Shown: positions 22,774-30,474 of the stretch, in pieces | Layout: each line of letters opens with the position of its first letter | How positions within the stretch are numbered: position 1 is the first letter of the stretch | Assembly (NCBI GenBank): GCA_031270845.1 | Contig: JAISXF010000050.1 | Location: 1 to 41,900 of the forward strand | DNA from: Prevotellaceae bacterium | GTDB taxonomy: Bacteria > Bacteroidota > Bacteroidia > Bacteroidales > UBA932 | Direction: 5' to 3' | DNA: 41,900 nt | Notes under the pieces: model-generated | What the model saw: the letters and a program-made list of their open reading frames with translations, nothing else | What the model was told of the DNA's origin: nothing | Databases searched by the model: none | Made by a program: the position numbers and the translations under genes

Positions 22774-24972
22774 TTAGTTGAGGCGGCTGATTTTTTCGAG
22801 GCCACGGAGGTTTCGGAGATGGTGCATGAGCATGTCAAGATGCTTGTTGTCCTTGACCATGACCTGCAAGTAGCCGGTGAAGGAACCATTGTTGTTATCG
22901 GTAAGGTTTATCGAGCGGAGCGAGCAGTGCAGCTTGGTTATTGTTTCGGTGATGGTGGCAATTAAACCGGTTTCGGTCTCACCGGCGATGCGGAGCTTAA
23001 CAGGAAAGTTGGACGCGAGGGTAGCTGCACGCCACCGTGCCTGTAGTATCCGGTAGGGGTACTTTTCGAGCAGGCGCGCGGCGTTGGGACATGAATGCCG
23101 GTGAATTTTAATCCCTTCGGCAACGGAGACAAAGCCGAAGACGTCGTCGCCATAGATGGGATTGCAGCATTTTGCCAGTTTATAGTCAGTACTTCGCAGT
23201 TTTTCATCAATAATTATATAGTCGTTGTCGGCAGGAGCGTCGGCAGGGGCGGGAGAAAGCGGGAGCTTGCTGCCGGACGCGGCGAGCGGGGCATTAGCGG
23301 CCGCGAGCGGGCTGTCGGCGGTGATGATTTCCTTAATTTGTGCAATGTCAATCTGTTCATTTGCCAAGCCGGCGTAGAGATCGGTAATGTTTTTCAGCTT
23401 ATAATGCTTGAGGAGGCGATTTAATGCTTCGTCGGGGAGGGTAATTTTCCAGTTTTTGAGGCGTCTTTCAAGGAGTTCTCTACCTTCACGCGCGCGCCTT
23501 GCCTCTTCTTCGCGAAGCCGCTGCTTAATTTTCGACCTTGCTTTGGAAGTGATGACGTAATTTAGCCAATCGGCTGCGGGCAGGCGGTTTTTTGCGGTGG
23601 TTATCTCCACGGTATCGCCGGTGTGGAGGGTTTCTTTGATGGCTGCCATGCGACCGTTAATTTTTGCGCCAACGGTATGGAGGCCAATGTTGGTATGGAG
23701 GTCGAATGCAAAGTCAAGGACGGATGCTCCGGCGGGAAGCCGCCGTAAATCGCCGGCAGGCGTGATGACAATTATCTCATTGAGCGCGATTGGTTCGGGT
23801 AAACGGTTGTGGGTGTCGTTGGGCGCTTCGAGCAACTGACGAACCTGGTCGAGCCATGCCTGCATACTTCCTAAATGATGAATACCCTTGTATTTCCAGT
23901 GTGCAGCGACGCCGCGCTCGGCGGCCTCGTCCATGGCGGTGGTGCGGATTTGGACTTCGAGGGGGTGCCCATCGGGGGTTTTGACGGTGGTGTGCAGGGA
24001 TCGGTAACCACTGCTTTTGGGCTGACTGATCCAATCACGAAGCCGGCTGATGTCGGTTTCGTAACATTTCTCGACAATGGAGTAGGCTTTCCAACAGGCG
24101 GCGTCTTCGGCGTCACGAACGGGGGGCGTGTCAATAATTATGCGGATGGCGAAAATATCATAGACTTTTTCAAAGTCAATTTTCTGGTTTTGCATCTTTT
24201 TCCAAATGGAATAGATGGATTTTGTGCGGCTTTTGATGTCAAAAGCAAATCCATCATTCTTTAAAGCGGCTTCAATCGGCCGGATAATATGCTGCAAGAA
24301 CTTTTCACGCTCGGCGGCGGTAGTTTTTAGCTTGTTTGTGATGTGTCTCCAGGCTTCGGGTTCGGTAAATTTGAGGGATAAGTCCTCCATTTCGGATTTG
24401 ACGTTATAAAGACCAAGCTGATGAGCGAGAGGCGCGTAGAGGAGGAGGGTTTCGGTGGCTTTCTGCTGCTGTTTTGCTTTGGGGAAGGCGTCAAGTCGGC
24501 GCATTACTTCGAGACGATCGAGGAGTTTGATGATGACGACGCGGGGGTCTGTGGAAAAAGAAAGTATCAGTTTACGAAAGTTTTCGGCCTGGAGGCTTGT
24601 TTGCTTGATGTCGATGGCGGCGATGCGGTTTAGTCCGTCAACGATGGCGGTTATTTCATCACCATATACTTTACGGATGTCGATTTCGCGCTTTTTCTGC
24701 ATGGCTTCGCATTCCTTCGGCGTTTTTCCGGCGTATTCCTTCTCTTCATGGCGCATTGTTTCGTGCAAAAGAATGGCAATGACGGGAGCGGCCATCAGTC
24801 CGATATCCTCGACGGCGATTTTCGCGACAGCGAGGGCGTGATACAACATGGGATCGCCGTTGTGGCGGAACTTTCCGGCCATGGCCGTGGCGGCGTCGTT
24901 GCAGGCGCGGAGAATGAGTGCGCGCTCGTGTTCAGAAAAATGGGCAGCGGACTGTAAGAGCTGGTGTTGCAT
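22774..24972 (-). CDS. RelA/SpoT-family (p)ppGpp synthetase with altered HD domain
   Basis: A full-length RSH protein of 732 aa: HD hydrolase domain (1-~175), synthetase (~210-370), TGS ('IIVITPAGDLRRLPAGASVLDFAFDLH'), conserved-Cys region ('AKCCNPIYGDDVFGFVS') and ACT ('GLIATITETITKLHCSLRSI'). The synthetase looks active: 'RTKSIYSIWKKMQ', 'SGYRSLHTTV' and 'LEVQIRT' are present. In the HD domain His45 and Asp152 remain but the metal-binding HD pair is 'LLHET' (Asp -> Glu71) and the next ED residues are lost (MRHEE), so hydrolysis is doubtful. The ORF-track start at 24996 is a TTG inside the promoter box; ATG 24972 (MQHQLLQ) is chosen. Its last codons border a 7-bp repeat. Confidence 0.92.
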   Translation of the reverse strand: MQHQLLQSAAHFSEHERALILRACNDAATAMAGKFRHNGDPMLYHALAVAKIAVEDIGLMAAPVIAILLHETMRHEEKEYAGKTPKECEAMQKKREIDIRKVYGDEITAIVDGLNRIAAIDIKQTSLQAENFRKLILSFSTDPRVVIIKLLDRLEVMRRLDAFPKAKQQQKATETLLLYAPLAHQLGLYNVKSEMEDLSLKFTEPEAWRHITNKLKTTAAEREKFLQHIIRPIEAALKNDGFAFDIKSRTKSIYSIWKKMQNQKIDFEKVYDIFAIRIIIDTPPVRDAEDAACWKAYSIVEKCYETDISRLRDWISQPKSSGYRSLHTTVKTPDGHPLEVQIRTTAMDEAAERGVAAHWKYKGIHHLGSMQAWLDQVRQLLEAPNDTHNRLPEPIALNEIIVITPAGDLRRLPAGASVLDFAFDLHTNIGLHTVGAKINGRMAAIKETLHTGDTVEITTAKNRLPAADWLNYVITSKARSKIKQRLREEEARRAREGRELLERRLKNWKITLPDEALNRLLKHYKLKNITDLYAGLANEQIDIAQIKEIITADSPLAAANAPLAASGSKLPLSPAPADAPADNDYIIIDEKLRSTDYKLAKCCNPIYGDDVFGFVSVAEGIKIHRHSCPNAARLLEKYPYRILQARWRAATLASNFPVKLRIAGETETGLIATITETITKLHCSLRSINLTDNNNGSFTGYLQVMVKDNKHLDMLMHHLRNLRGLEKISRLN

Positions 24973-24993
24973 GACGGGTTCGATTGTTTTTTG

Positions 24994-25001
24994 CAAAGGT
25001 A
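24994..25001 (-). promoter_or_regulatory. -7 box (TACCTTTG on minus strand) of the relA-type gene
   Basis: CAAAGGTA on + reads TACCTTTG on minus, 21 bp before ATG 24972. It rules out the longer start in the ORF track. Confidence 0.75.
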
Positions 25002-25023
25002 TGAAAAAAAATGGAGTTTTTTT

Positions 25024-25160
25024 TTAGACTTTAGACTTTGAGACTTTAGACGGAGAGACTTTTGGGGGAGACTTTAGACGGAGAGACTTTTTGGGGAGAC
25101 TTTAGACGGAGAGACTTTAGACAGAGAGACTTTAGACGGAGAGACTTTGGGGGGAGAGAG
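25024..25160. repeat. GAGACTTT tandem array, 15/13-bp spacing
   Basis: The word GAGACTTT (mostly GAGACTTTAGACGGA) starts at 25040, 25055, 25068, 25083, 25096, 25111, 25126 and 25141, spacing 15, 13, 15, 13, 15, 15, 15. With the two GC-rich elements that follow it fills the 387-bp gap 24973-25359. Related AGACTTT words occur near 39.8 kb. Confidence 0.88.
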
Positions 25161-25165
25161 GGGGG

Positions 25166-25208
25166 AGAACCACCCCGCCCTGCGGGCACCCCTCCGGGGG
25201 AGGGGAAT
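25166..25208 (+). repeat. Double-hairpin GC-rich element, copy 3
   Basis: Same core as copies 1 and 2, but the second hairpin reads CCCCTCC-GGG-GGAGGGG; stem unchanged, loop different. Confidence 0.88.
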
Positions 25209-25236
25209 GGAGGGGGAGAGGAGGGGAAAGGCGGGG

Positions 25237-25280
25237 GAGGAACCACCCCGCCCTGCGGGCACCCCTCCGGAGGAGGGGAA
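25237..25280 (+). repeat. Double-hairpin GC-rich element, copy 4
   Basis: Second hairpin CCCCTCC-GGA-GGAGGGG. As with copies 1-2, it forms a pair with copy 3 at about 70 bp distance, so the unit of spread may be the pair. Confidence 0.88.
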
Positions 25281-25359
25281 TGGAGGGGAATTTTTGGGGA
25301 GAGGAGGCGGGAGGCGGGATGAAACGCTTAGTTCTTAACGCTTAGTTCTGAACTGAAGG

Positions 25360-26406
25360 TTAACGGAAGAGATGCAGCCGGTCGAGTGCACGGCGATAAC
25401 GCACGGCATTGCTGTTGTGCTGGGCGAGGGTGCGAGCAAAGACGTGATAGCCGCTAAAATCGTCGTTGGCACAGAAATAGAAATAGTCGTGCTTCTCGTA
25501 TTGCAGGACGGCATCGATGGCGGCGATGGAGGGTATGCAGACGGGGCCGGGTGGTAATCCGGTATGCTTGTAGGTGTTGTAGGGCGAGTCGATGTTTTTG
25601 TGGCGGTCGAGTATGCGCTTGATGGTAAAATCGCCGGCGGCGTACTTAAGCGTGGGGTCTGCCTGGAGAGGCATCCCGCTGTGGAGACGATTGATGTAAA
25701 CACCTGCGATACGGGGCATTTCATCGGTCATATTTGTTTCTTCATTGACGATGGAAGCGAGGATTGCGACGTCATTTGGCGTCAGTCCGATGGCATCGGC
25801 GCGGGCGGTGCGGGTATCATTCCAGAACGTTTTCATTTCTTTATGAAGCCGTTGGAGAAGAAGCTCGGGCGAGACCGTCCAATAGACCTGATATGTGTTC
25901 GGTATCACGATGAGGGCGACCGTTTCGGGGGCATAGCCGAGAGAGGCAAGGAGCTGTGTGTCGGCGAGGGCGTTGAAGATGGATGCGGAGTCGGCCTCGA
26001 TGGTTCGGGCGAGAATGGCGGCGAGTTTTTCGCTGTTGCGGATATGCCCTGCGATGGTGATGTTTACAGGTTCCTGGTCAGCGGTTTTAAGTTTTCGGAT
26101 GAGCTGCTTATTGGTCATTCCGGCGGTGATTTTATACCGCCCCGGCCGCACTTTTCGGGGGTAGTTTTCGTCGGCAGCGGCGCGCAGGAAGGTATTTTCG
26201 CTGTGCATGATGCGAGCTTCGCGGAGACTGTCGATAACATTGTCGAAGGTGGCGCCGGAAGGGATGAGGAGGATGGCATCGGCAGAGACGTTTTTGGAAT
26301 AAAAGGTGGTGTATATGCGGATTATGCCTTCGGCGATGTATCCGATACAAAGCAGGGAGATGAAGAGGATAATCAACAATAAATAACGTTTGACTTTGCG
26401 GCTCAT
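25360..26406 (-). CDS. mltG: Endolytic murein transglycosylase MltG (YceG-like)
   Basis: Inner-membrane lytic transglycosylase that cleaves nascent glycan strands and so sets their length. One N-terminal TM helix ('YLLLIILFISLLCIGYIAEGI', residues 8-28), a LysM-like region ('NKQLIRKLKTADQEPVNITI') and the YceG catalytic part: 'ASIVNEETNMTDEMPRIAGVYINRL' with the catalytic Glu, 'LQADPTLKYA' and 'SPYNTYKHTGLPPGPVCIPS'. Length of 348 aa is normal. It is the last gene of the three-gene unit LPP20-PEGA-MltG, 39 bp behind the PEGA gene. Confidence 0.95.
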   Translation of the reverse strand: MSRKVKRYLLLIILFISLLCIGYIAEGIIRIYTTFYSKNVSADAILLIPSGATFDNVIDSLREARIMHSENTFLRAAADENYPRKVRPGRYKITAGMTNKQLIRKLKTADQEPVNITIAGHIRNSEKLAAILARTIEADSASIFNALADTQLLASLGYAPETVALIVIPNTYQVYWTVSPELLLQRLHKEMKTFWNDTRTARADAIGLTPNDVAILASIVNEETNMTDEMPRIAGVYINRLHSGMPLQADPTLKYAAGDFTIKRILDRHKNIDSPYNTYKHTGLPPGPVCIPSIAAIDAVLQYEKHDYFYFCANDDFSGYHVFARTLAQHNSNAVRYRRALDRLHLFR

Positions 26407-26445
26407 TGGGAGGTGCTGTTTGGGGATGTGCGGGCTATTTTTATT

Positions 26446-28521
26446 TTAAAAGGCGAGACCGACACCGAGGAAGAGACCGCCGGAAGCATCGGTTTCGTCC
26501 TCTGTAAGAATGGAATGGTAGCCGAAAGAAAGGTAGAAAATAGAATAAAGATAGCTTAAGCCGGCTTCAATTTCAAGGCCGCGCTGGAGGTCTGGAGAAT
26601 AGTATTCGGCACTGTTTGTTAATGACTTATGAACCGTTCCGCACTCCCCGTAACCCAGCCCGCCATGCAGGTAAAGACTGCCGCCGAGATTATAGATTAC
26701 GCCGGCAGAAAGGGACTCATAACGGTATTTTTTGGTATCCATATCATAATCGGAGGTATTTATTGCATCATCATCGTTATCGGTCAAAATACTGTTGTTA
26801 TTGGACTCACTCTTCGCAACAAGAGAAAAGAGGGCATCGCCCTTATATCGCAGATAAAAACCCCATTGTTTACAGTATCCGACGGAAGCCCCGTAGGGCG
26901 CCTTGAAGGAGAAAATGTACTCCGCCAAAATCTTACCACGATCGCTGTAGGAATAGCGTTTCGGTTCCATATTTCCGTAGATTTCGTTGTCTCCGGCCTT
27001 GAGGATGACGGTCTGTTTGAGGTTTTTGTAACCTGAACTGCTAAACTCGACGGTTGTTTTACCGAGCGGGAGGCCGGTTTTAGTGAGGGGCGTGTTTCCG
27101 GCATTGGTTCCGTTGATACTTACGGCGGCACTGCCGACATTGGCGTCGATACGGAGGGTTGCGAGCGAGGGTTTCTCGAGGAGCGTGGCGTTGACGGAGG
27201 TCATTTGATTTTCTTCTATCGTTACGGTCTGGCTCCAGGTGATATATCCTTCGGCCTGGAGGGTTATTTTTCGGGTTCCGGTGAGAATTTTGTCAATCAC
27301 GACGGGCGTTTGGCTCGGCCATTGGCTATCATCAATGAGGACGGTGGCATCGACATTGGACCGGATGTCAATGATGCCGTATATGGGGACAGGCGGGTCG
27401 AGGGTTCGGGTAAACGTGTCGCCATTGCGGGCTTCGATGGTGGTGAAGGAGGAACGGTGCGAGGGCTTTCGGACTTCAACCCTGTAGAGGCCGGGGGTGA
27501 GGCGGGTGTTCCAGGTATTGGCGGCCTTGCGTTCGTCATTGAGGTAGATGTCGCCGTCGGCGATGAGGGTGACGGTGGCAAAGTTTGACGGCAACGTGAT
27601 TTGGACGGTTGTATCGGCGCCATCACGGACGGTTATTTTTTGAGCTGCGGGCATGAAGAGGTTTTTTACGGCGCGGACGGTGTGTTCACCGCCGGGTATC
27701 CGCTCGATTGTTAAGGGAGATAGTCCACGCCGTTCGCTGTTGATAAAAATTTCGGCGCCCTGTTCGGGCAGTGTGTGGATGATTAGCTTACCAAAGGCGG
27801 GTCGGAGGATTGCATTCAAGGGTTCGGGCTTTTCGGCGGTGATTTCTATCATACCTGTGCTGGAGTGGTAAAGAGGCGCTTCGATGGTGTAGGTATGTTT
27901 TCCGTAGGGGAGGAGTTTTTGAAAACGCCCGCCGTCAAACGGTTCGGGCGCGGCGGTATCAATCTTAATAGTCGCGCCATCGATGGCGCAATTGGCAACG
28001 AGATACTGGAACATCGGGCGATCGTCGATGGTTGTACGGATAGTTGCGGCGGTGAGTTTCATAATATATACGGTTGCTTCGCGGAGAGGCTCGCCGAACT
28101 CGTAGTTTCGCACGGTTCCGAGATAAGTATGGGTGAGCGTGAGGCGTCGTGCGCCGGGCGAGAGGAAAACCCATATTTCCCCTTTCTCCTGTTGCGAGTG
28201 CTCGATGCCGGTCATGCCGGCATCGAAGGTAAAGTCGGCGAGCGCGAGCGGGGTTTCGATTTTGAGTATCGCACAGGTTTTGTTGTTTCTATCAATTCGC
28301 TTGTGCGTGATCCTTGCAGCCTGGTCGGCCTCGTCAAGATAAAAGCGCTCGACGGCAAGCTCCTGCGCCGCGGCGGGGATGGAAAGGATTAAAAAAAGGA
28401 AAAGAAGAAAATAGCTAAAAATGGAAGAAAAAGAGGAAAGAGGATGACCGTTGGAGAAGATGGGAGAAATGACCGGGAGCGGATGCAAATGGTTGAAAGA
28501 GGCAGGTGAAAGCTGTTTCAT
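26446..28521 (-). CDS. PEGA-repeat protein with C-terminal outer-membrane beta-barrel
   Basis: A 691-aa exported protein. The signal peptide's hydrophobic core is unusually late (residues ~36-52, 'YFLLFLFLILSIPAAAQ') because of a ~35-residue Pro/Ser/His-rich start encoded by pyrimidine-rich DNA. Five PEGA-like modules follow at about 176-240, 245-310, 316-375, 380-448 and 454-520 (for example 'PEQGAEIFINSERRGLSPLT', 'GSAAVSINGTNAGNTPL'). Residues 525-691 look like an eight-stranded barrel with alternating strands and a terminal Phe ('GLFLGVGLAF'), the usual outer-membrane signal. Thus a periplasmic stalk anchored in the outer membrane is likely. It starts 12 bp after the LPP20-like gene and precedes mltG. 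Function is unknown; PEGA modules are thought to bind surface carbohydrate or protein. Confidence 0.85.
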   Translation of the reverse strand: MKQLSPASFNHLHPLPVISPIFSNGHPLSSFSSIFSYFLLFLFLILSIPAAAQELAVERFYLDEADQAARITHKRIDRNNKTCAILKIETPLALADFTFDAGMTGIEHSQQEKGEIWVFLSPGARRLTLTHTYLGTVRNYEFGEPLREATVYIMKLTAATIRTTIDDRPMFQYLVANCAIDGATIKIDTAAPEPFDGGRFQKLLPYGKHTYTIEAPLYHSSTGMIEITAEKPEPLNAILRPAFGKLIIHTLPEQGAEIFINSERRGLSPLTIERIPGGEHTVRAVKNLFMPAAQKITVRDGADTTVQITLPSNFATVTLIADGDIYLNDERKAANTWNTRLTPGLYRVEVRKPSHRSSFTTIEARNGDTFTRTLDPPVPIYGIIDIRSNVDATVLIDDSQWPSQTPVVIDKILTGTRKITLQAEGYITWSQTVTIEENQMTSVNATLLEKPSLATLRIDANVGSAAVSINGTNAGNTPLTKTGLPLGKTTVEFSSSGYKNLKQTVILKAGDNEIYGNMEPKRYSYSDRGKILAEYIFSFKAPYGASVGYCKQWGFYLRYKGDALFSLVAKSESNNNSILTDNDDDAINTSDYDMDTKKYRYESLSAGVIYNLGGSLYLHGGLGYGECGTVHKSLTNSAEYYSPDLQRGLEIEAGLSYLYSIFYLSFGYHSILTEDETDASGGLFLGVGLAF

Positions 28522-28533
28522 AATTCGTTGATA

Positions 28534-30336
28534 TTAAAAATAAGAAATGTCGTATAGTCCGAAGTCAGGGTCTTTTTCGGGCTGCCAGGTTCGGATGTGA
28601 ATGAGGGGTTCGTCGGTTTTGTTCAAATCGACCATGAGGAACAGGTAGCCGGTGTCGCCGTACGAGGTGGAAAAATAATCCTGCTTGAGCTGGATTCCAT
28701 ATATTTCGCCGCCGGCACCGGCCTGCTTGACGCTGATGTCGGTGAAATGGAGATTGACGTACTCGTTGCTTCGGAATACGGTTGCGAGCTGCCGGATATA
28801 CTGTTCCTTTTTGTATTGCGTGAGGCGGACAGAGTTGGGAATAAAGGGCTGGTCGGGGCCGGTATAGTTTTTGACTACCTTACCGACGATGATGAGGGCG
28901 TTTTCGGAGAATATTGACTCGATAAAATCAAGTCTTTTCAAAGCGTAGGCGGTTTTGTAGGTTTCGATAAAGTGGATGATTGCGATGCGGGAGTAGGTTC
29001 CCCACTGATCGTGCTGCGCTATTTCGTTGCAGACGTTGTCGGAAAGGGCAAAAGAAAGGGATCGGATTTTACCGCTGTCCTTCGCGATGTGAAATACCAC
29101 GTTTTCGACAAATTGTTTTCGGTTGTTGCTAAAACTGAAACGCATTGGGAGGGATCGCGCCATGATGCCGTCCTCGAATGCGACGAATTGGTAGTCAGGC
29201 TGAGCGATGATCAGGGCTTTTCCGTATTGCACGAGCCGGATAAAGATTTCATATCCCTCATCGGTAAAGCAATCGCGCACGGAATCGTACCGGCGCGAGC
29301 GGATGGCGTTTTCGACGCGCATGAGCATGGAGATATAGGGCGTATTGTCGAGTTCCTGCCGGGGTAAGGGCTTTAATTCCTGTAAAGACTCTAAGGCCGG
29401 AGAAGGCATTAAAGAAGGCGAAGGCGCAGAAGGCTCTAAAGCGACATCCATATAACTTTTCTTAAAGATGACGGGTTCGATTTTCCTGAGGACGTCGTCG
29501 ATTTCCTTGTCGATTCGCCATTCGTTTTCAAAAGCGTACTCTATTTTGATGCGGAGGTTTTTGTGGAGGCTGTTGTCTCCGGTCATTTCGGCGATTCCTT
29601 TACCGTCTTTTGCGGCAATTGTTTCCGACCAGTTTCGCCCGTCGAAGAAGGCATAGTCGCAATTGACGGCCGGGTGGTCGCGATAGCGGATTTCGAGCAG
29701 ATAATGCGTGAGGTTTCCGTCGATCTGTTTGCCGGTAACGGTTACCGAAAGGTTATCGAGCAGCGCATTTATGCGTTCGGGAATATATACGTCCAACTTG
29801 CGGGAAGCCCCGTTGAGGTCGGCAGTCATTTCGGTGGCATCGGGGTGGCTTTGCAGCAGCAGCAAAGCCCAATAGTAGTAACGGAGAGCATCGGCCACCT
29901 GCCACTGGGCATCGGCGCGGGAGGCTATCGCGACAAATTCTTTGATTTTGTTTTCGCGGTCGGCAAAAATTTTATAGACTTCCGTTCGTTTGACAAATCG
30001 AAATACGTGCACATCCGGTTCCTCTCCCCAGCTTAGGATTTCGGTATTTTTGACAGCGGCGCTCGAATAGGTTTGCACCAGGGAGTGGACATATTGGTTG
30101 TGTTGCGCCCGCCCGTCGCGCATTTCCTCGCTGCTTTGCACACTGAACCTGCTTTCCACGGTTGTCGAAATGCTTCCGATAAGCATCGCCATGGCTTCTT
30201 TGTCGGCCTGCGCGGTGGTTTTGCCGACGCCTTCGCCCCAGTAGTACTGTTTATTGTTTTTTACCTGTTCGACGGTCTGCGCGCAGGCGCCTATTGCCGC
30301 CGCGGTAAAGAAGAACCATATAGCTATGCGTTTCAT
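28534..30336 (-). CDS. LPP20-like exported lipoprotein
   Basis: A 600-aa protein with signal peptide 'MKRIAIWFFFTAAAIGACAQ'; I-G-A-C fits a lipobox, though simple signal-peptidase I cleavage is possible. Residues ~25-135 match the LPP20/FlgO-type fold: 'QYYWGEGVGKTTAQADKEAMAMLIGSIST' and 'YVHSLVQTYSSAAVKNTEILSW'. A C-terminal part (about 455-600) with 'IHFIETYKTAYALKRLDFIESIFSENA' resembles NTF2/SnoaL-like domains and ends in a strand-rich tail. It has its own -7 box 45 bp upstream and heads the operon with the PEGA-barrel protein and MltG. A shared envelope role is inferred from that arrangement. Confidence 0.83.
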   Translation of the reverse strand: MKRIAIWFFFTAAAIGACAQTVEQVKNNKQYYWGEGVGKTTAQADKEAMAMLIGSISTTVESRFSVQSSEEMRDGRAQHNQYVHSLVQTYSSAAVKNTEILSWGEEPDVHVFRFVKRTEVYKIFADRENKIKEFVAIASRADAQWQVADALRYYYWALLLLQSHPDATEMTADLNGASRKLDVYIPERINALLDNLSVTVTGKQIDGNLTHYLLEIRYRDHPAVNCDYAFFDGRNWSETIAAKDGKGIAEMTGDNSLHKNLRIKIEYAFENEWRIDKEIDDVLRKIEPVIFKKSYMDVALEPSAPSPSLMPSPALESLQELKPLPRQELDNTPYISMLMRVENAIRSRRYDSVRDCFTDEGYEIFIRLVQYGKALIIAQPDYQFVAFEDGIMARSLPMRFSFSNNRKQFVENVVFHIAKDSGKIRSLSFALSDNVCNEIAQHDQWGTYSRIAIIHFIETYKTAYALKRLDFIESIFSENALIIVGKVVKNYTGPDQPFIPNSVRLTQYKKEQYIRQLATVFRSNEYVNLHFTDISVKQAGAGGEIYGIQLKQDYFSTSYGDTGYLFLMVDLNKTDEPLIHIRTWQPEKDPDFGLYDISYF

Positions 30337-30380
30337 AATTTCGTTGAGTTGTTGAGTCGTTGAGTTATAATTTTAGAAGA

Positions 30381-30388
30381 CAAAGGTA
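30381..30388 (-). promoter_or_regulatory. -7 box (TACCTTTG on minus strand) of the LPP20-PEGA-mltG operon
   Basis: CAAAGGTA on +, 44 bp before ATG 30336. It is the only such box before the three genes, whose spacings are 12 and 39 bp. Confidence 0.75.
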
Positions 30389-30462
30389 GAAAAAATAATG
30401 CCAATATCCATAAATAAAAATAATTGCCGGAGGATAAGGATTCAGCAATTCGACAAAATAAT

Positions 30463-30470
30463 TACCTTTG
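30463..30470 (+). promoter_or_regulatory. -7 box (TACCTTTG) of mnmD
   Basis: TACCTTTG ends four bases before ATG 30475, so the transcript should start at or inside the start codon. It shows that the ORF-track start at 30424 cannot be used. Confidence 0.78.
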
Positions 30471-30474
30471 TATC

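Noticed and set aside
25046-25338. Short ORFs rich in SPSKVS, RRRDF and PAGRGG
   Set aside because: Translations of the GAGACTTT array and GC-rich double hairpins in several frames.
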